The notes beneath the pieces are model-generated. The model was not told the DNA's origin, ran no database searches, and saw only the letters and a program-made list of their open reading frames with translations. A stretch of DNA of 38,530 nucleotides from Syntrophobacter sp. SbD1 (GTDB lineage: Bacteria > Desulfobacterota > Syntrophobacteria > Syntrophobacterales > Syntrophobacteraceae). The translations under genes were made by a program, and so were the position numbers. Numbering within the stretch: position 1 is the first letter of the stretch; the number at the start of each line of letters is the position of its first letter. The DNA is taken from positions 1 to 38,530 of the forward strand of contig OMOE01000142.1 in NCBI GenBank assembly GCA_900290365.1, read 5' to 3'. Positions 16,911-24,123 of this stretch are shown here, in pieces.

Positions 16911-18494
16911 TCACTGCGAAGCCGGTATTTCCACGGATGGAAAAAGCTTCGGATCGGTGTGCGGGATAAAGAGCGCTCCTCGAAACTCATTCATCAGCTC
17001 AACATTTACGTTAAGTTCAACATAGGTGATCGTATTTCGAACGTGTTCGGCTTCCTCAAGAAGTGTTCGGTCGCACATGAGCATGGAAGCCCCCAGCAGG
17101 CTGGAGTTGCCGATCCCAAGATATGTTTCCAGGGGCAGATCCGGAATCATGCCGATTCGAACCGCCATTTCGGAGTCCACATGATTGCCGAAGTTGCCCG
17201 CGATGTAAATATTTTTTAGATCGGCAAAACTGAGTCCAACCTTTCGGCAGATGACGGACAATATAGTGTACATAGCCGCTTTTGATTTCAAGAAGATCCC
17301 GATGTCTATCTCGGATATAAGCATCTCGCTTCCGTCCAGGGTCTGGGAAGACAACGCCAGCGCGTAAGCCGGGCCGTCCGGCGTATCTCTAAGGCGCGAG
17401 CAACTGAGCCCGGCGCTGAATTTGCCCTGGATGTTCAGAATTTTCGAAGAAAACATCTCCGCCACAAATTCTATAAGACCGGACCCGCAGATGCCGGAAG
17501 CTTTCCCGTCTCCGATTACCCGAAAGTCCGGCTCCAGCGTCTTTCTGTTTATCCTTACCTGGTCGATTGCCCCTGTGGCTGCCTGCATTCCGCGCTCAAC
17601 AACGCCGCCTTCGAGCGCCGGGCCGGCCGCACCCGCGCAGGCCAGCATCCACTCGCAATTGCCCAGCACGATTTCGGCGTTTGTTCCGAAGTCTATAAGC
17701 ATGCGCAAGTCTGTCGATCTGTTCAAACCTGCTGCGATAACTCCCGAGATAATATCGCCGCCTACATATGACCCGACATTCGGAAATAGATATATCAGCG
17801 AGTTGGGTAAAAAAGTGAAGCCAAGCTCTGCTGCCCGGGCCATGGGGAATCTGTTGGCAGCAGGAATATAAGGTTCACGGCATAGGAATGATGGATCAAG
17901 GCCCCAGAAAAAATGACTCATGGCCGTATTTCCCGCGCAGGATACAATGTAGACATGGCTGGGGGAAATCCCGCATTGTTCAAGCGTTTCGCGCATGGCA
18001 TCCGAACAGGCCTGCACCAGCGAGTCCCTTAGTGCAGCCAGGCCGTCCGGGTTCCGGGCAAAGATGATTCGGCTGAGGATATCTTCCCCCCAGGCCACTT
18101 GAGGATTTTTTACAGCGACTTGCCCGATGATCTTGTTGTGTGCAATGTCGATGAGGCGCAAAACCAGGCTTGTGGTGCCAAGGTCCAGTGCAAAGCCGAA
18201 AACCGGCGCACTGTTCGCCAGGGCAACTATTTCAAGAACTTCCCAATGCGTACCGGTATAGCCAACTACGGCAACTACGGTTCTGAACCGCAAATTACTT
18301 TCGCGCATTTTCCGGACGAACTCATTCATTTTGCCGGGTGAGATTCGAACCGGTGAAAAACCCATCTGCCCCAGGGTTCTGGCAAGTCTGTCGAGGTCTG
18401 CGGTATTGTCGCCAAGACTTGGCGCTGGCAGATCAACCGCAACAGACTCAATTAGAGGCCCCCCCCCGGACCTGACCGGGACATCGCAATTCAT
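16911..18494 (-). CDS. ASKHA-domain corrinoid-activation-type protein (DUF4445 family)
   Basis: Cytoplasmic ATPase-like protein of 527 residues, related to RACo/RamA reductive activators of corrinoid proteins. The ASKHA fold begins at ~residue 125 with GFALDLGTTSLVLRLID, then VKNPQVAWGEDILSRI, DFGTNAEIVLG, SGICGSGLIEFVAEM and the C-terminal LKNIYIAGNFGNHVDSEMAVRIGMIPDLP, all family hallmarks. The N-terminal [2Fe-2S] ferredoxin domain of RACo/RamA is absent; residues 1-120 look like a linker domain only. ATG 18494 is preferred; an upstream in-frame start at 18590 adds a non-conserved leader. No methyltransferase or corrinoid gene is nearby, so the partner is unknown. Confidence 0.8.
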   Translation of the reverse strand: MNCDVPVRSGGGPLIESVAVDLPAPSLGDNTADLDRLARTLGQMGFSPVRISPGKMNEFVRKMRESNLRFRTVVAVVGYTGTHWEVLEIVALANSAPVFGFALDLGTTSLVLRLIDIAHNKIIGQVAVKNPQVAWGEDILSRIIFARNPDGLAALRDSLVQACSDAMRETLEQCGISPSHVYIVSCAGNTAMSHFFWGLDPSFLCREPYIPAANRFPMARAAELGFTFLPNSLIYLFPNVGSYVGGDIISGVIAAGLNRSTDLRMLIDFGTNAEIVLGNCEWMLACAGAAGPALEGGVVERGMQAATGAIDQVRINRKTLEPDFRVIGDGKASGICGSGLIEFVAEMFSSKILNIQGKFSAGLSCSRLRDTPDGPAYALALSSQTLDGSEMLISEIDIGIFLKSKAAMYTILSVICRKVGLSFADLKNIYIAGNFGNHVDSEMAVRIGMIPDLPLETYLGIGNSSLLGASMLMCDRTLLEEAEHVRNTITYVELNVNVELMNEFRGALFIPHTDPKLFPSVEIPASQ

Positions 18495-18733
18495 TTCAAA
18501 GAGTCCCTTTTTTTCAGTCCCCGAATAGGTTATGCAGAATATAAATCTAAAATGAGTTGACACCTTAACCGATTTTTCATAATTACTCAAATACTAGGAA
18601 GTGTTAGCTGTCAGGTTCTACTCTTCGTGCTCCCGCGATCGAGCGTCACGATTTTTCAAGTTTTTTTCAGCCTGACTTACCGATTCTTATTTCTACCGGA
18701 ATCCCCCGGATTCTTGGCAGGGAGCCTGCGCTT

Positions 18734-18979
18734 ATGGAAGATATCCAAATTAGAGAGCTGGTTGAATACATCGCACGTTGTCTTGCGGAACATCCCGAAC
18801 AGATTGTAGTTAAAGAAATTTGCGGGCAACAGATATCCGTGTTGGAATTGCGGGCTGCCAAAGATGACCTCGGGAAGATAATCGGTAAGGAAGGCCGAAA
18901 TGCGCATGCCATGAGAACCATTGTGAACGCAGCCGCAACCAAGCTTAAGAAGCGCGCGGTGCTGGAGATTCTCGAATAG
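18734..18979 (+). CDS. khpA: KH-domain RNA-binding protein
   Basis: An 81-residue protein built of a single type II KH domain. The RNA-binding loop is [22 protein letters not shown] (GxxG), after [13 protein letters not shown]. KhpA binds many RNAs and often pairs with KhpB in cell-division and RNA regulation. It is usually next to rpsP/rimM/trmD, but here it stands alone before a small Cys-rich gene 23 nt downstream. GGGAG precedes ATG 18734. Confidence 0.88.
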   Translation: MEDIQIRELVEYIARCLAEHPEQIVVKEICGQQISVLELRAAKDDLGKIIGKEGRNAHAMRTIVNAAATKLKKRAVLEILE

Positions 18980-19002
18980 GGGCGGCGCGCTGGAGGGCGT
19001 GC

Positions 19003-19266
19003 ATGAAAGAAATACCGTCGGGGTCCAGCCTAGAGAAGGAGGCCCCCCCGAGTTGTTTTGGCGATGGCGACAAGGTATGTCCTGTGGATGAAGAAGGGAT
19101 TATGCAGCCTCAGAGAGGGTGCCTTCCATGTTCATACCTCAGGGCCTGTTTGCAAAAGGTGATGGTCCACCGGGGAAAGATCAGGGTTGTTGATGAACAA
19201 GCCGGATCCAAAGTGGGCGGTTTTTTTAAAAGATGGTCCGATCTGAAACTGAAGAAGAACGGGTGA
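19003..19266 (+). CDS. Small Cys-motif protein of unknown function
   Basis: I do not recognise this 87-residue protein. It starts at ATG 19003, with GGAGGG just upstream, 23 nt after khpA. Residues ~27-50 hold four cysteines in the pattern CX13CX2CX5C (CP...GCLPCSYLRACL), suited to binding Zn or an Fe-S cluster. The C-terminus is basic (KRWSDLKLKKNG). The block CxxC-x-Y-x-RACL is shared with the 145-residue protein at 37988-38425, including order and spacing of the last three cysteines. It is probably cotranscribed with khpA. No signal peptide or membrane segment. Confidence 0.6.
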   Translation: MKEIPSGSSLEKEAPPSCFGDGDKVCPVDEEGIMQPQRGCLPCSYLRACLQKVMVHRGKIRVVDEQAGSKVGGFFKRWSDLKLKKNG

Positions 19267-19270
19267 GCAT

Positions 19271-19314
19271 GATTGCAGATTTTAAAAATCTAAAATCTAA
19301 AATTTAAAATCTTT
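19271..19314. repeat. A/T-rich palindromic repeat, copy 2
   Basis: GATTGCAGATTTTAAAAATC followed by TAAAATCTAAAA-type blocks. It shares the core with copy 1 (GATTGCTGATTTTAAAAATC at 16376-16395). It occupies the whole gap between the convergent ends at 19266 and 19315. Confidence 0.7.
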
Positions 19315-19674
19315 TCACCGGGTGCGGCTTCGAACAGCAGCGTAGGAATTGATGGCGTGCTTCGTCCTGGATAGAGTCTGGAGCTCATTGGCCAGCTGGT
19401 TGTTTTTCCTTCCCAGGATATCGAGGCAGACTTGGGTGCGGGCATAAAGGCTCCGCATTTTTTCAAGCACTTCGTTTTCGGATGCCAGCGAACTTTTCAG
19501 GTTCTGAGGCATAAGCGTTTTTAATTCATCGAGACGCCTGATGCATGCGCCCGAAAGTGCCTTGGCGTTTATCTGCGGATCATTTTCAAGTTCCGTGAGT
19601 TGCGCCGTAAATTTCAGTAGCTGGTCCAGAAGGGACTCGACCCGATCCTCCCAGCACGATTCCTTGCTTTCCAT
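19315..19674 (-). CDS. FliT-like flagellar chaperone (tentative)
   Basis: A 119-residue, all-helical protein with no signal or membrane segment (ESLLDQLLKFTAQLTELEN..., EVLEKMRSLYARTQVCLDILGRKNNQLANELQTL). It begins 9 nt after fliS on the same strand. FliT proteins are short, helical and poorly conserved, and fliS-fliT is a common pair, so position is the main evidence. FliT is the export chaperone of the filament cap FliD. The assignment could be wrong; a FlgN-like chaperone is an alternative. Confidence 0.5.
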   Translation of the reverse strand: MESKESCWEDRVESLLDQLLKFTAQLTELENDPQINAKALSGACIRRLDELKTLMPQNLKSSLASENEVLEKMRSLYARTQVCLDILGRKNNQLANELQTLSRTKHAINSYAAVRSRTR

Positions 19675-19683
19675 AGCTGAATC

Positions 19684-20112
19684 CTATGCCGAAGCCTGCC
19701 AGTTTCGAGGAAGCAGTCCAGCCTTAATGGGAGTGTGGTTTGGACTGAGCTTGATCGCTTCCCAGCCGTCTCTTAGTTCGGAGAGAACTTTGACCAGGTG
19801 GCCATATATCGATGTATCCCCCAGGGTGTTTATGCCGATCAACCGCCTGAGTATAAAATTATAAAGCCGACTGAGATTGCGTGCTACATCTCCGCCTCTT
19901 TCGTAGTCGAGGCCCAGCAGGAGTTCTGTCACAATATCCTGGGCATGCCTGATTTTTCGGTAGGCGTCATTCATTTGGCGCCTCTCATGGAACTCTTCGG
20001 CTTGCTTGAGGTCATTGATCGCCGCATTGTAGCATAGAATGAGCAATTGGAGTGGATCAGCGGTTTCGATTGCGGTTCGGTGATAGATGTTCGAGGCTCG
20101 TGACCTTACCAT
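19684..20112 (-). CDS. fliS: Flagellar export chaperone FliS
   Basis: A 142-residue helical chaperone that keeps flagellin unfolded for export. Landmarks are IETADPLQLLILCYNAAINDLKQAEEF, KIRHAQDIVTELLLGLDYERGGDVARNLSRLYNFILRRL and the WEAIK C-terminal helix. ATG 20112 was chosen because AGGAGAG lies before it; an upstream in-frame extension is unlikely. It is followed by the FliT-like gene. No flagellin, fliD or other flagellar gene is in the window. Confidence 0.9.
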   Translation of the reverse strand: MVRSRASNIYHRTAIETADPLQLLILCYNAAINDLKQAEEFHERRQMNDAYRKIRHAQDIVTELLLGLDYERGGDVARNLSRLYNFILRRLIGINTLGDTSIYGHLVKVLSELRDGWEAIKLSPNHTPIKAGLLPRNWQASA

Positions 20113-20398
20113 CTGAACTCTCCTGCAAAAGTGAATCTTACGTTTTAAATGATTGAGAAAAACTGGTTGAATCAATTACAAATTTATTAAGCCGTGTTTG
20201 CCGGGGCAACCGTACATTTATTTTCCGTCTGCCTCCGGACCGTTTGTTGGCGTACCTAGAATATCGTCGAAACTGCGGCAATCCTTTACGGTTTTTTGAG
20301 GAGTTTGGTTGTCTTTGCGGGGGGCGGGCGCAACTATTCCAGCTTTGCCTCATCTTTGCAATTGACCTTATCTGCTTTCATTGGATAGATTACCCGTA

Positions 20399-21592
20399 AT
20401 GAAAAAGACACTCTACACCTACGTTCTGCGCGAACAGTATCCTCCGGTGCTTATGTGCCTGGCGGGGGCCTGCTTCGTGCTTGTCACCGGGCAGCTTCTA
20501 CAGCTCATGCGTATTCTTTTCGCTTCGTCCTGCGGTGTCAAAGTCATCGTAGAGTTAATCCTTTTTGCAATGCCGAGGCTCATTTCGTATGCCGCCCCGA
20601 TGGCGGGCCTGCTGGGGGTTATGCTTGCTTTCCTGCGCCTCAATGCTGATAACGAACTTGTCGCTTTTCGAGCGGCGGGAACCGGGTTCCTCGGTTTTCT
20701 GCCTCCGGTGCTCGGAGTGCTTATTACTTTGACAACGCTTGCGTTCCTAAACGCCGTTTATGTTCTCCCCGTGACTAACCACGCTTTTGAGGCAAAACTC
20801 AGGTCGCTTGGCCGCGACTCGATCCCTTCTTTTTTGGAAGAAGGCGTCTTCATTTCCGCCATTCCTAAACTGGTTCTCTTTTTCAGGTCGGTTGACCGTT
20901 CGGACTATACGATCAAAGGCATCTTTATCCAGGACCAAAGAGAACCAAAAGAAAAAGTCACAATAGCGGCCGAGGACGCCCAACTCGATATTCCCCCGGA
21001 CTCGAGTCTCATCAAATTCAAGCTTTCGGACGGCATGATAACTCGCACTTCCAGTGACATGAAAGACGCCCAGGCAGTCTTATTCAAGAACTACGACTTC
21101 ATACTTTCCATGGACGAAATCATGGGGGCGGCGGAAAAAGGAGCCGTGAAGAGAAGCGAGATGAACATGGCCGAAATCTACCGCCGGGTGAAAAACTCCG
21201 TGGATAAAGCCACTTATATCTGGTGGAGTATCGAGTTGCACCAAAGGCTCGCTTTCCCTTCGGCCTGTTTGTTTCTCGGCTTGCTTGGACCTCCGCTTGG
21301 CTCAATGTTCCGTCAGAAGGGCCGAATGACGGGAATTACAGCCGGTGTGGGAATTTTTCTGGCCTACTACGTCCTGCTCTCCGCCGGCAAGGCGTTTGGC
21401 GAAGCCAGCATTGTCTCACCTTTTTTTGCTGTCTGGACTCCTAACCTGCTGAGCCTTCTACTCGTCGTCTACCTGTGGACAAAAATGCACAAGGAAACGC
21501 CGTTCTACATTTCGATCCTCGTGCGGCCTCTTGCACGCCTTCTATGGGCAGGTTCAAAAGCTCGAAAACAGCACGGGGCGGTCGCAAGTTGA
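20399..21592 (+). CDS. lptF: LPS export permease LptF
   Basis: Inner-membrane permease of the LptB2FGC complex that extracts lipopolysaccharide and passes it to the Lpt bridge. It has 397 residues, and the LptF/LptG (YjgP/YjgQ) topology is visible: N-terminal helices with GACFVLVTGQLLQLMRI and PRLISYAAPMAGLLGVMLAFLRLNADNELVAFRAAG, a periplasmic beta domain (residues ~130-260), then C-terminal helices (FPSACLFLGLLGPPLGSMFR). The start is ATG 20399 (MKKTLYTYVLREQYPPV). It is translationally coupled to lptG, which overlaps its stop. Confidence 0.9.
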   Translation: MKKTLYTYVLREQYPPVLMCLAGACFVLVTGQLLQLMRILFASSCGVKVIVELILFAMPRLISYAAPMAGLLGVMLAFLRLNADNELVAFRAAGTGFLGFLPPVLGVLITLTTLAFLNAVYVLPVTNHAFEAKLRSLGRDSIPSFLEEGVFISAIPKLVLFFRSVDRSDYTIKGIFIQDQREPKEKVTIAAEDAQLDIPPDSSLIKFKLSDGMITRTSSDMKDAQAVLFKNYDFILSMDEIMGAAEKGAVKRSEMNMAEIYRRVKNSVDKATYIWWSIELHQRLAFPSACLFLGLLGPPLGSMFRQKGRMTGITAGVGIFLAYYVLLSAGKAFGEASIVSPFFAVWTPNLLSLLLVVYLWTKMHKETPFYISILVRPLARLLWAGSKARKQHGAVAS

Positions 21593-22671
21593 AAATAATC
21601 CCCAGATACGTGTTGAATCATTTCCTGCCTGTATTTGCCCTGGCTACGGTCGGCTTTGTGGGAATATACCTCGTCGTCGATTTTTTCGAACGAGTCGACC
21701 ATATGCTGGAAAATCACGTCACATTCCGTGAGATTTACATCTATTTTTTGTGCAAGATCCCCTGGATACTGACTCAGGGCATTCCGATGGCGACAATCCT
21801 TGCAACGATCATCGCTCTGGGGATGCTCAAGCGCAACCGTGAACTGCTTGCAATGGAGACCGCCGGCGTTGATCCGCGCTACTATGTCGCGCCGATCGCC
21901 GTTGCGGCGCTTGTGATTTCGCTCGTTCATTTTTGTGTGGCGGAGTTTGTCGCACGTCCCCTAAATAGAAAGTTGGATGAAACCTGGGCGGTCAAGGTAG
22001 AACACACAAAACAGGCGCTTTGGATGAACCCGGAAAATATGTGGTTCCGCGATGAGAACACCATTTATCAGATCAGGCTGTACGACCGCCAAAAAAATAC
22101 GATGCATATAGCGTCGATTTTTTTCTTGGATTCAACCTTCCATCTTGTCCGCCGGATTGACGCACGGCGTATAAAGTGGACCGATGCGGGGTGGCTTGCA
22201 GAGGAAGGTCTCGTTGTGGCCTACCACGACGGAAATACCGACCAGCAATGGTTCGATCAGAAACAGCTCGATTTGAAAGTGACCCCGGCTGACTTCAAGT
22301 CGGACGAAACCCTTCCCCACGATCTTAGCTGGAAAGAGTTGCTCCGGTACGTCAATAAAATAGAGGGGGAGGGGTTCAGCGCTACCCCTTACAGGGTAGA
22401 TCTGTACACGCGGATTCAATCACCTCTGGCCACCCTTGTTCTGGCTTTGCTCGGCATTCTTGTGGCTCTGAGACAGGGGATGCATGAAGGAATCGCATCC
22501 GGAGTCGGCATATCGCTTGTAGTGGCGTTCGCTTTCATCGCCGTTTCAAACGTTGGAATCTCGCTCGCCTCCGCCGGGTCTCTATCCCCCGCCCTCGGGG
22601 TATGGGCCGGAAACATAATATTTGGTGCGCTGTTTTGCTATTTCTGGATCAGAACTTTTGCGAACCACTAA
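21589..22671 (+). CDS. lptG: LPS export permease LptG
   Basis: Second permease of the LPS exporter, 360 residues from TTG 21589. Family features are RYVLNHFLPVFALATVGFVGIYLVVDFFERV, the PWILTQGIPMATILATIIALGMLKRNRELLAMETAGV stretch, a periplasmic domain, and C-terminal helices with LATLVLALLGILVAL. The TTG overlaps the lptF stop (TTGA) and gives the usual short N-terminus (LKIIPRYVL). ATG 21544 is an in-frame alternative, adding 15 residues with no ribosome site before it. LptF and LptG form a heterodimer with LptB, not in the window. Confidence 0.9.
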   Translation: MKIIPRYVLNHFLPVFALATVGFVGIYLVVDFFERVDHMLENHVTFREIYIYFLCKIPWILTQGIPMATILATIIALGMLKRNRELLAMETAGVDPRYYVAPIAVAALVISLVHFCVAEFVARPLNRKLDETWAVKVEHTKQALWMNPENMWFRDENTIYQIRLYDRQKNTMHIASIFFLDSTFHLVRRIDARRIKWTDAGWLAEEGLVVAYHDGNTDQQWFDQKQLDLKVTPADFKSDETLPHDLSWKELLRYVNKIEGEGFSATPYRVDLYTRIQSPLATLVLALLGILVALRQGMHEGIASGVGISLVVAFAFIAVSNVGISLASAGSLSPALGVWAGNIIFGALFCYFWIRTFANH

Positions 22672-22673
22672 GT

Positions 22674-22716
22674 GAATTTTAGATTTTAGATTTTTGAAAT
22701 CAGCAATCTAAAATCA
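22674..22716. repeat. A/T-rich palindromic repeat, copy 3
   Basis: GAATTTTAGATTTTAGAT is followed by an inverted block ending CAGCAATCTAAAATC. It is the reverse complement of the core of copy 1. It lies just behind the lptG stop, facing the ferritin gene that ends at 22789. No other feature is seen in 22717-22788. Confidence 0.7.
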
Positions 22717-22788
22717 TTTATGCCCTCCCGAAGCAACAGACTCTTTATGCTGCTTTTCCACTCAGCACTCAGTCCTCAGTCCTGTTCT

Positions 22789-23328
22789 TTATGCCCCGCC
22801 TTTGGCGGCTCCCGCCAGAATTGTCGTTCCGGGCGGCGGGGTGAAAACCCTTTGCGCGAGTTCCTGATCCAATAAATAGAGTCCGCCGCCTTCGCCTCCG
22901 ATCAGCTTCAGTTTCTGCACGATTGCCTCCGCGCTGGTTTCTTCCTCGACCTGTTCGGTTATGAACCACTGAAGGAAATTACTGGTCGCATGGTCTTTTT
23001 CTTCCGTTGCGATATTTACCAGATTGTAAATCAGGCCGGTTACCTTGACCTCATGTTTGTAGACCGCTTCGGAAGCGGACAGCGGCGAATCCCAGGAAGT
23101 GGGAGGACCATCGATCGAAGTCAGATCGACCTTCCCGCCCCGCTCGTTTATGAAATTGAAAAATTTCATTGCGTGAGTCAATTCCTCCATGGCCTGCACT
23201 TCCAACCACCTGGCGAACCCTTCGAGATTGAGCCGCTTGAAAAAAGATGCCATTGAAAGATAGAGGTAAGAGGAATAAAGCTCTGCGTTTATCTGCTCAT
23301 TCAAAGCAATCCTTATTTTCTCATTCAT
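22789..23328 (-). CDS. Ferritin
   Basis: A 179-residue non-heme ferritin of the bacterial FtnA type, forming 24-subunit shells that oxidise and store iron. Ferroxidase ligands are visible in NAELYSSYLYLSM (Glu16), EELTHAMKF (Glu49/50 and His53), the EVKVTGLIYNLVNIATEE helix and QWFITEQVEEE (Gln and Glu ligands). The C-terminal ~20 residues after LDQEL are a longer, Gly/Pro-rich tail. A strong site (AAGGGGGGCAAC-ATG) precedes ATG 23328. It stands alone, convergent with lptG. In an anaerobe it would guard against Fe-driven oxygen damage, alongside cytochrome bd. Confidence 0.93.
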   Translation of the reverse strand: MNEKIRIALNEQINAELYSSYLYLSMASFFKRLNLEGFARWLEVQAMEELTHAMKFFNFINERGGKVDLTSIDGPPTSWDSPLSASEAVYKHEVKVTGLIYNLVNIATEEKDHATSNFLQWFITEQVEEETSAEAIVQKLKLIGGEGGGLYLLDQELAQRVFTPPPGTTILAGAAKGGA

Positions 23329-23638
23329 GTTGCCCCCCTTGAATCTCTTTTTGAAGTTAAGCCCAGCGTCAGGCCCAAGAATCTATGCACTATCTGTATC
23401 GAGTCAACTCGGAACGCTCAATGCCCCTGAACTTGGACACGAAGAACGCGAAGATACACGATCGACAACCCGGCCGCATTCCGCCGACCTGTTCGAGGGG
23501 CGAACCCTCACCTTGTTCGGGTTCCGCGTTAAACGTTCGAACCTACGTTAGACGCTTATAGTTCGGCGTCTGATCTTTTGTGAGGACGCACGGTCGATCT
23601 TTAGGGACAGAAGGTAAAACTAATGAAATTAAAAGGGT
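23329..23638. other. Intergenic stretch with dispersed-repeat fragment
   Basis: About 310 nt between ferritin and the MauE-like gene. It holds GGACACGAAGAACGCGAAGA (23435-23454), similar to the repeat ACGAAGAACACGAAG that encodes the tail of the MauE-like protein at ~23673-23692. No gene or RNA is recognised in it. Confidence 0.4.
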
Positions 23639-24121
23639 TTATTTTGCAATTTCTTCAGGCTCTTCTTGCCCCTTCGTGTTCTTCGTGACCAAAAAACGCT
23701 CTCGAACCAACCGGATCATCACCGCAGCCCCGAGCAGGAGAAATAGAAAATCCCTGGCCAGATACCATAACATGTGCGGCGCCCCGGCGGCTTTGGAGCT
23801 GAAGCATCCGCAGTGTAAATCGATTCCACGCGCGGCAGCCTGTGCCATGGCCCCGAAAAAAACGAGCAGAAGCACGTTGGCTAGGGCAACAGCGCCCGGC
23901 AGCCACCGGCCACAAACGATTAATGCCCCGACAACCGCCTCCAGCCAGGGGAGAACGACAGCGACAATATTTACCAGGTAGTCTGGGAGAATGCGGTAAT
24001 TTGCCACTACTTTGGCAAAGTCCGGCGGATACGCAATCTTACTGATACTGGCGGCTATGAAAATAGCTCCCAGAACAAGGCGCGTGCATAGAAAAAGGTA
24101 TCTCTCAAGGCGGGATTTCAT
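23639..24121 (-). CDS. MauE/DoxX-family membrane protein
   Basis: A 160-residue protein with four membrane helices (LFLCTRLVLGAIFIAASISKIA, VNIVAVVLPWLEAVVGALIVC, GAVALANVLLLVFFGAMAQAAARG, LARDFLFLLLGAAVMI). The HCGCFSSK motif after helix 3 and the SKIAYP/LPW signature are typical of MauE/DoxX-like proteins, which move electrons or support disulfide chemistry in the periplasm. ATG 24121 begins 2 nt after the radical SAM stop, so the two are coupled. The last ~17 residues (VTKNTKGQEEPEEIAK) are encoded by a dispersed repeat (see findings) and may not be part of the original gene. Confidence 0.82.
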   Translation of the reverse strand: MKSRLERYLFLCTRLVLGAIFIAASISKIAYPPDFAKVVANYRILPDYLVNIVAVVLPWLEAVVGALIVCGRWLPGAVALANVLLLVFFGAMAQAAARGIDLHCGCFSSKAAGAPHMLWYLARDFLFLLLGAAVMIRLVRERFLVTKNTKGQEEPEEIAK

Positions 24122-24123
24122 TT

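Noticed and set aside
18325..18360. A tRNA T-arm-like stretch (on the minus strand CCGGTTCGAATCTCACCCGG)
   Set aside because: It codes for SPVRISPGKM in the ASKHA gene, and no acceptor stem or anticodon arm surrounds it.
20190..20220. TTGCCGGGGCAA as a terminator or sigma-54 site upstream of fliS
   Set aside because: The stem is short with no T-run, and the GG/GC spacing does not fit sigma-54.
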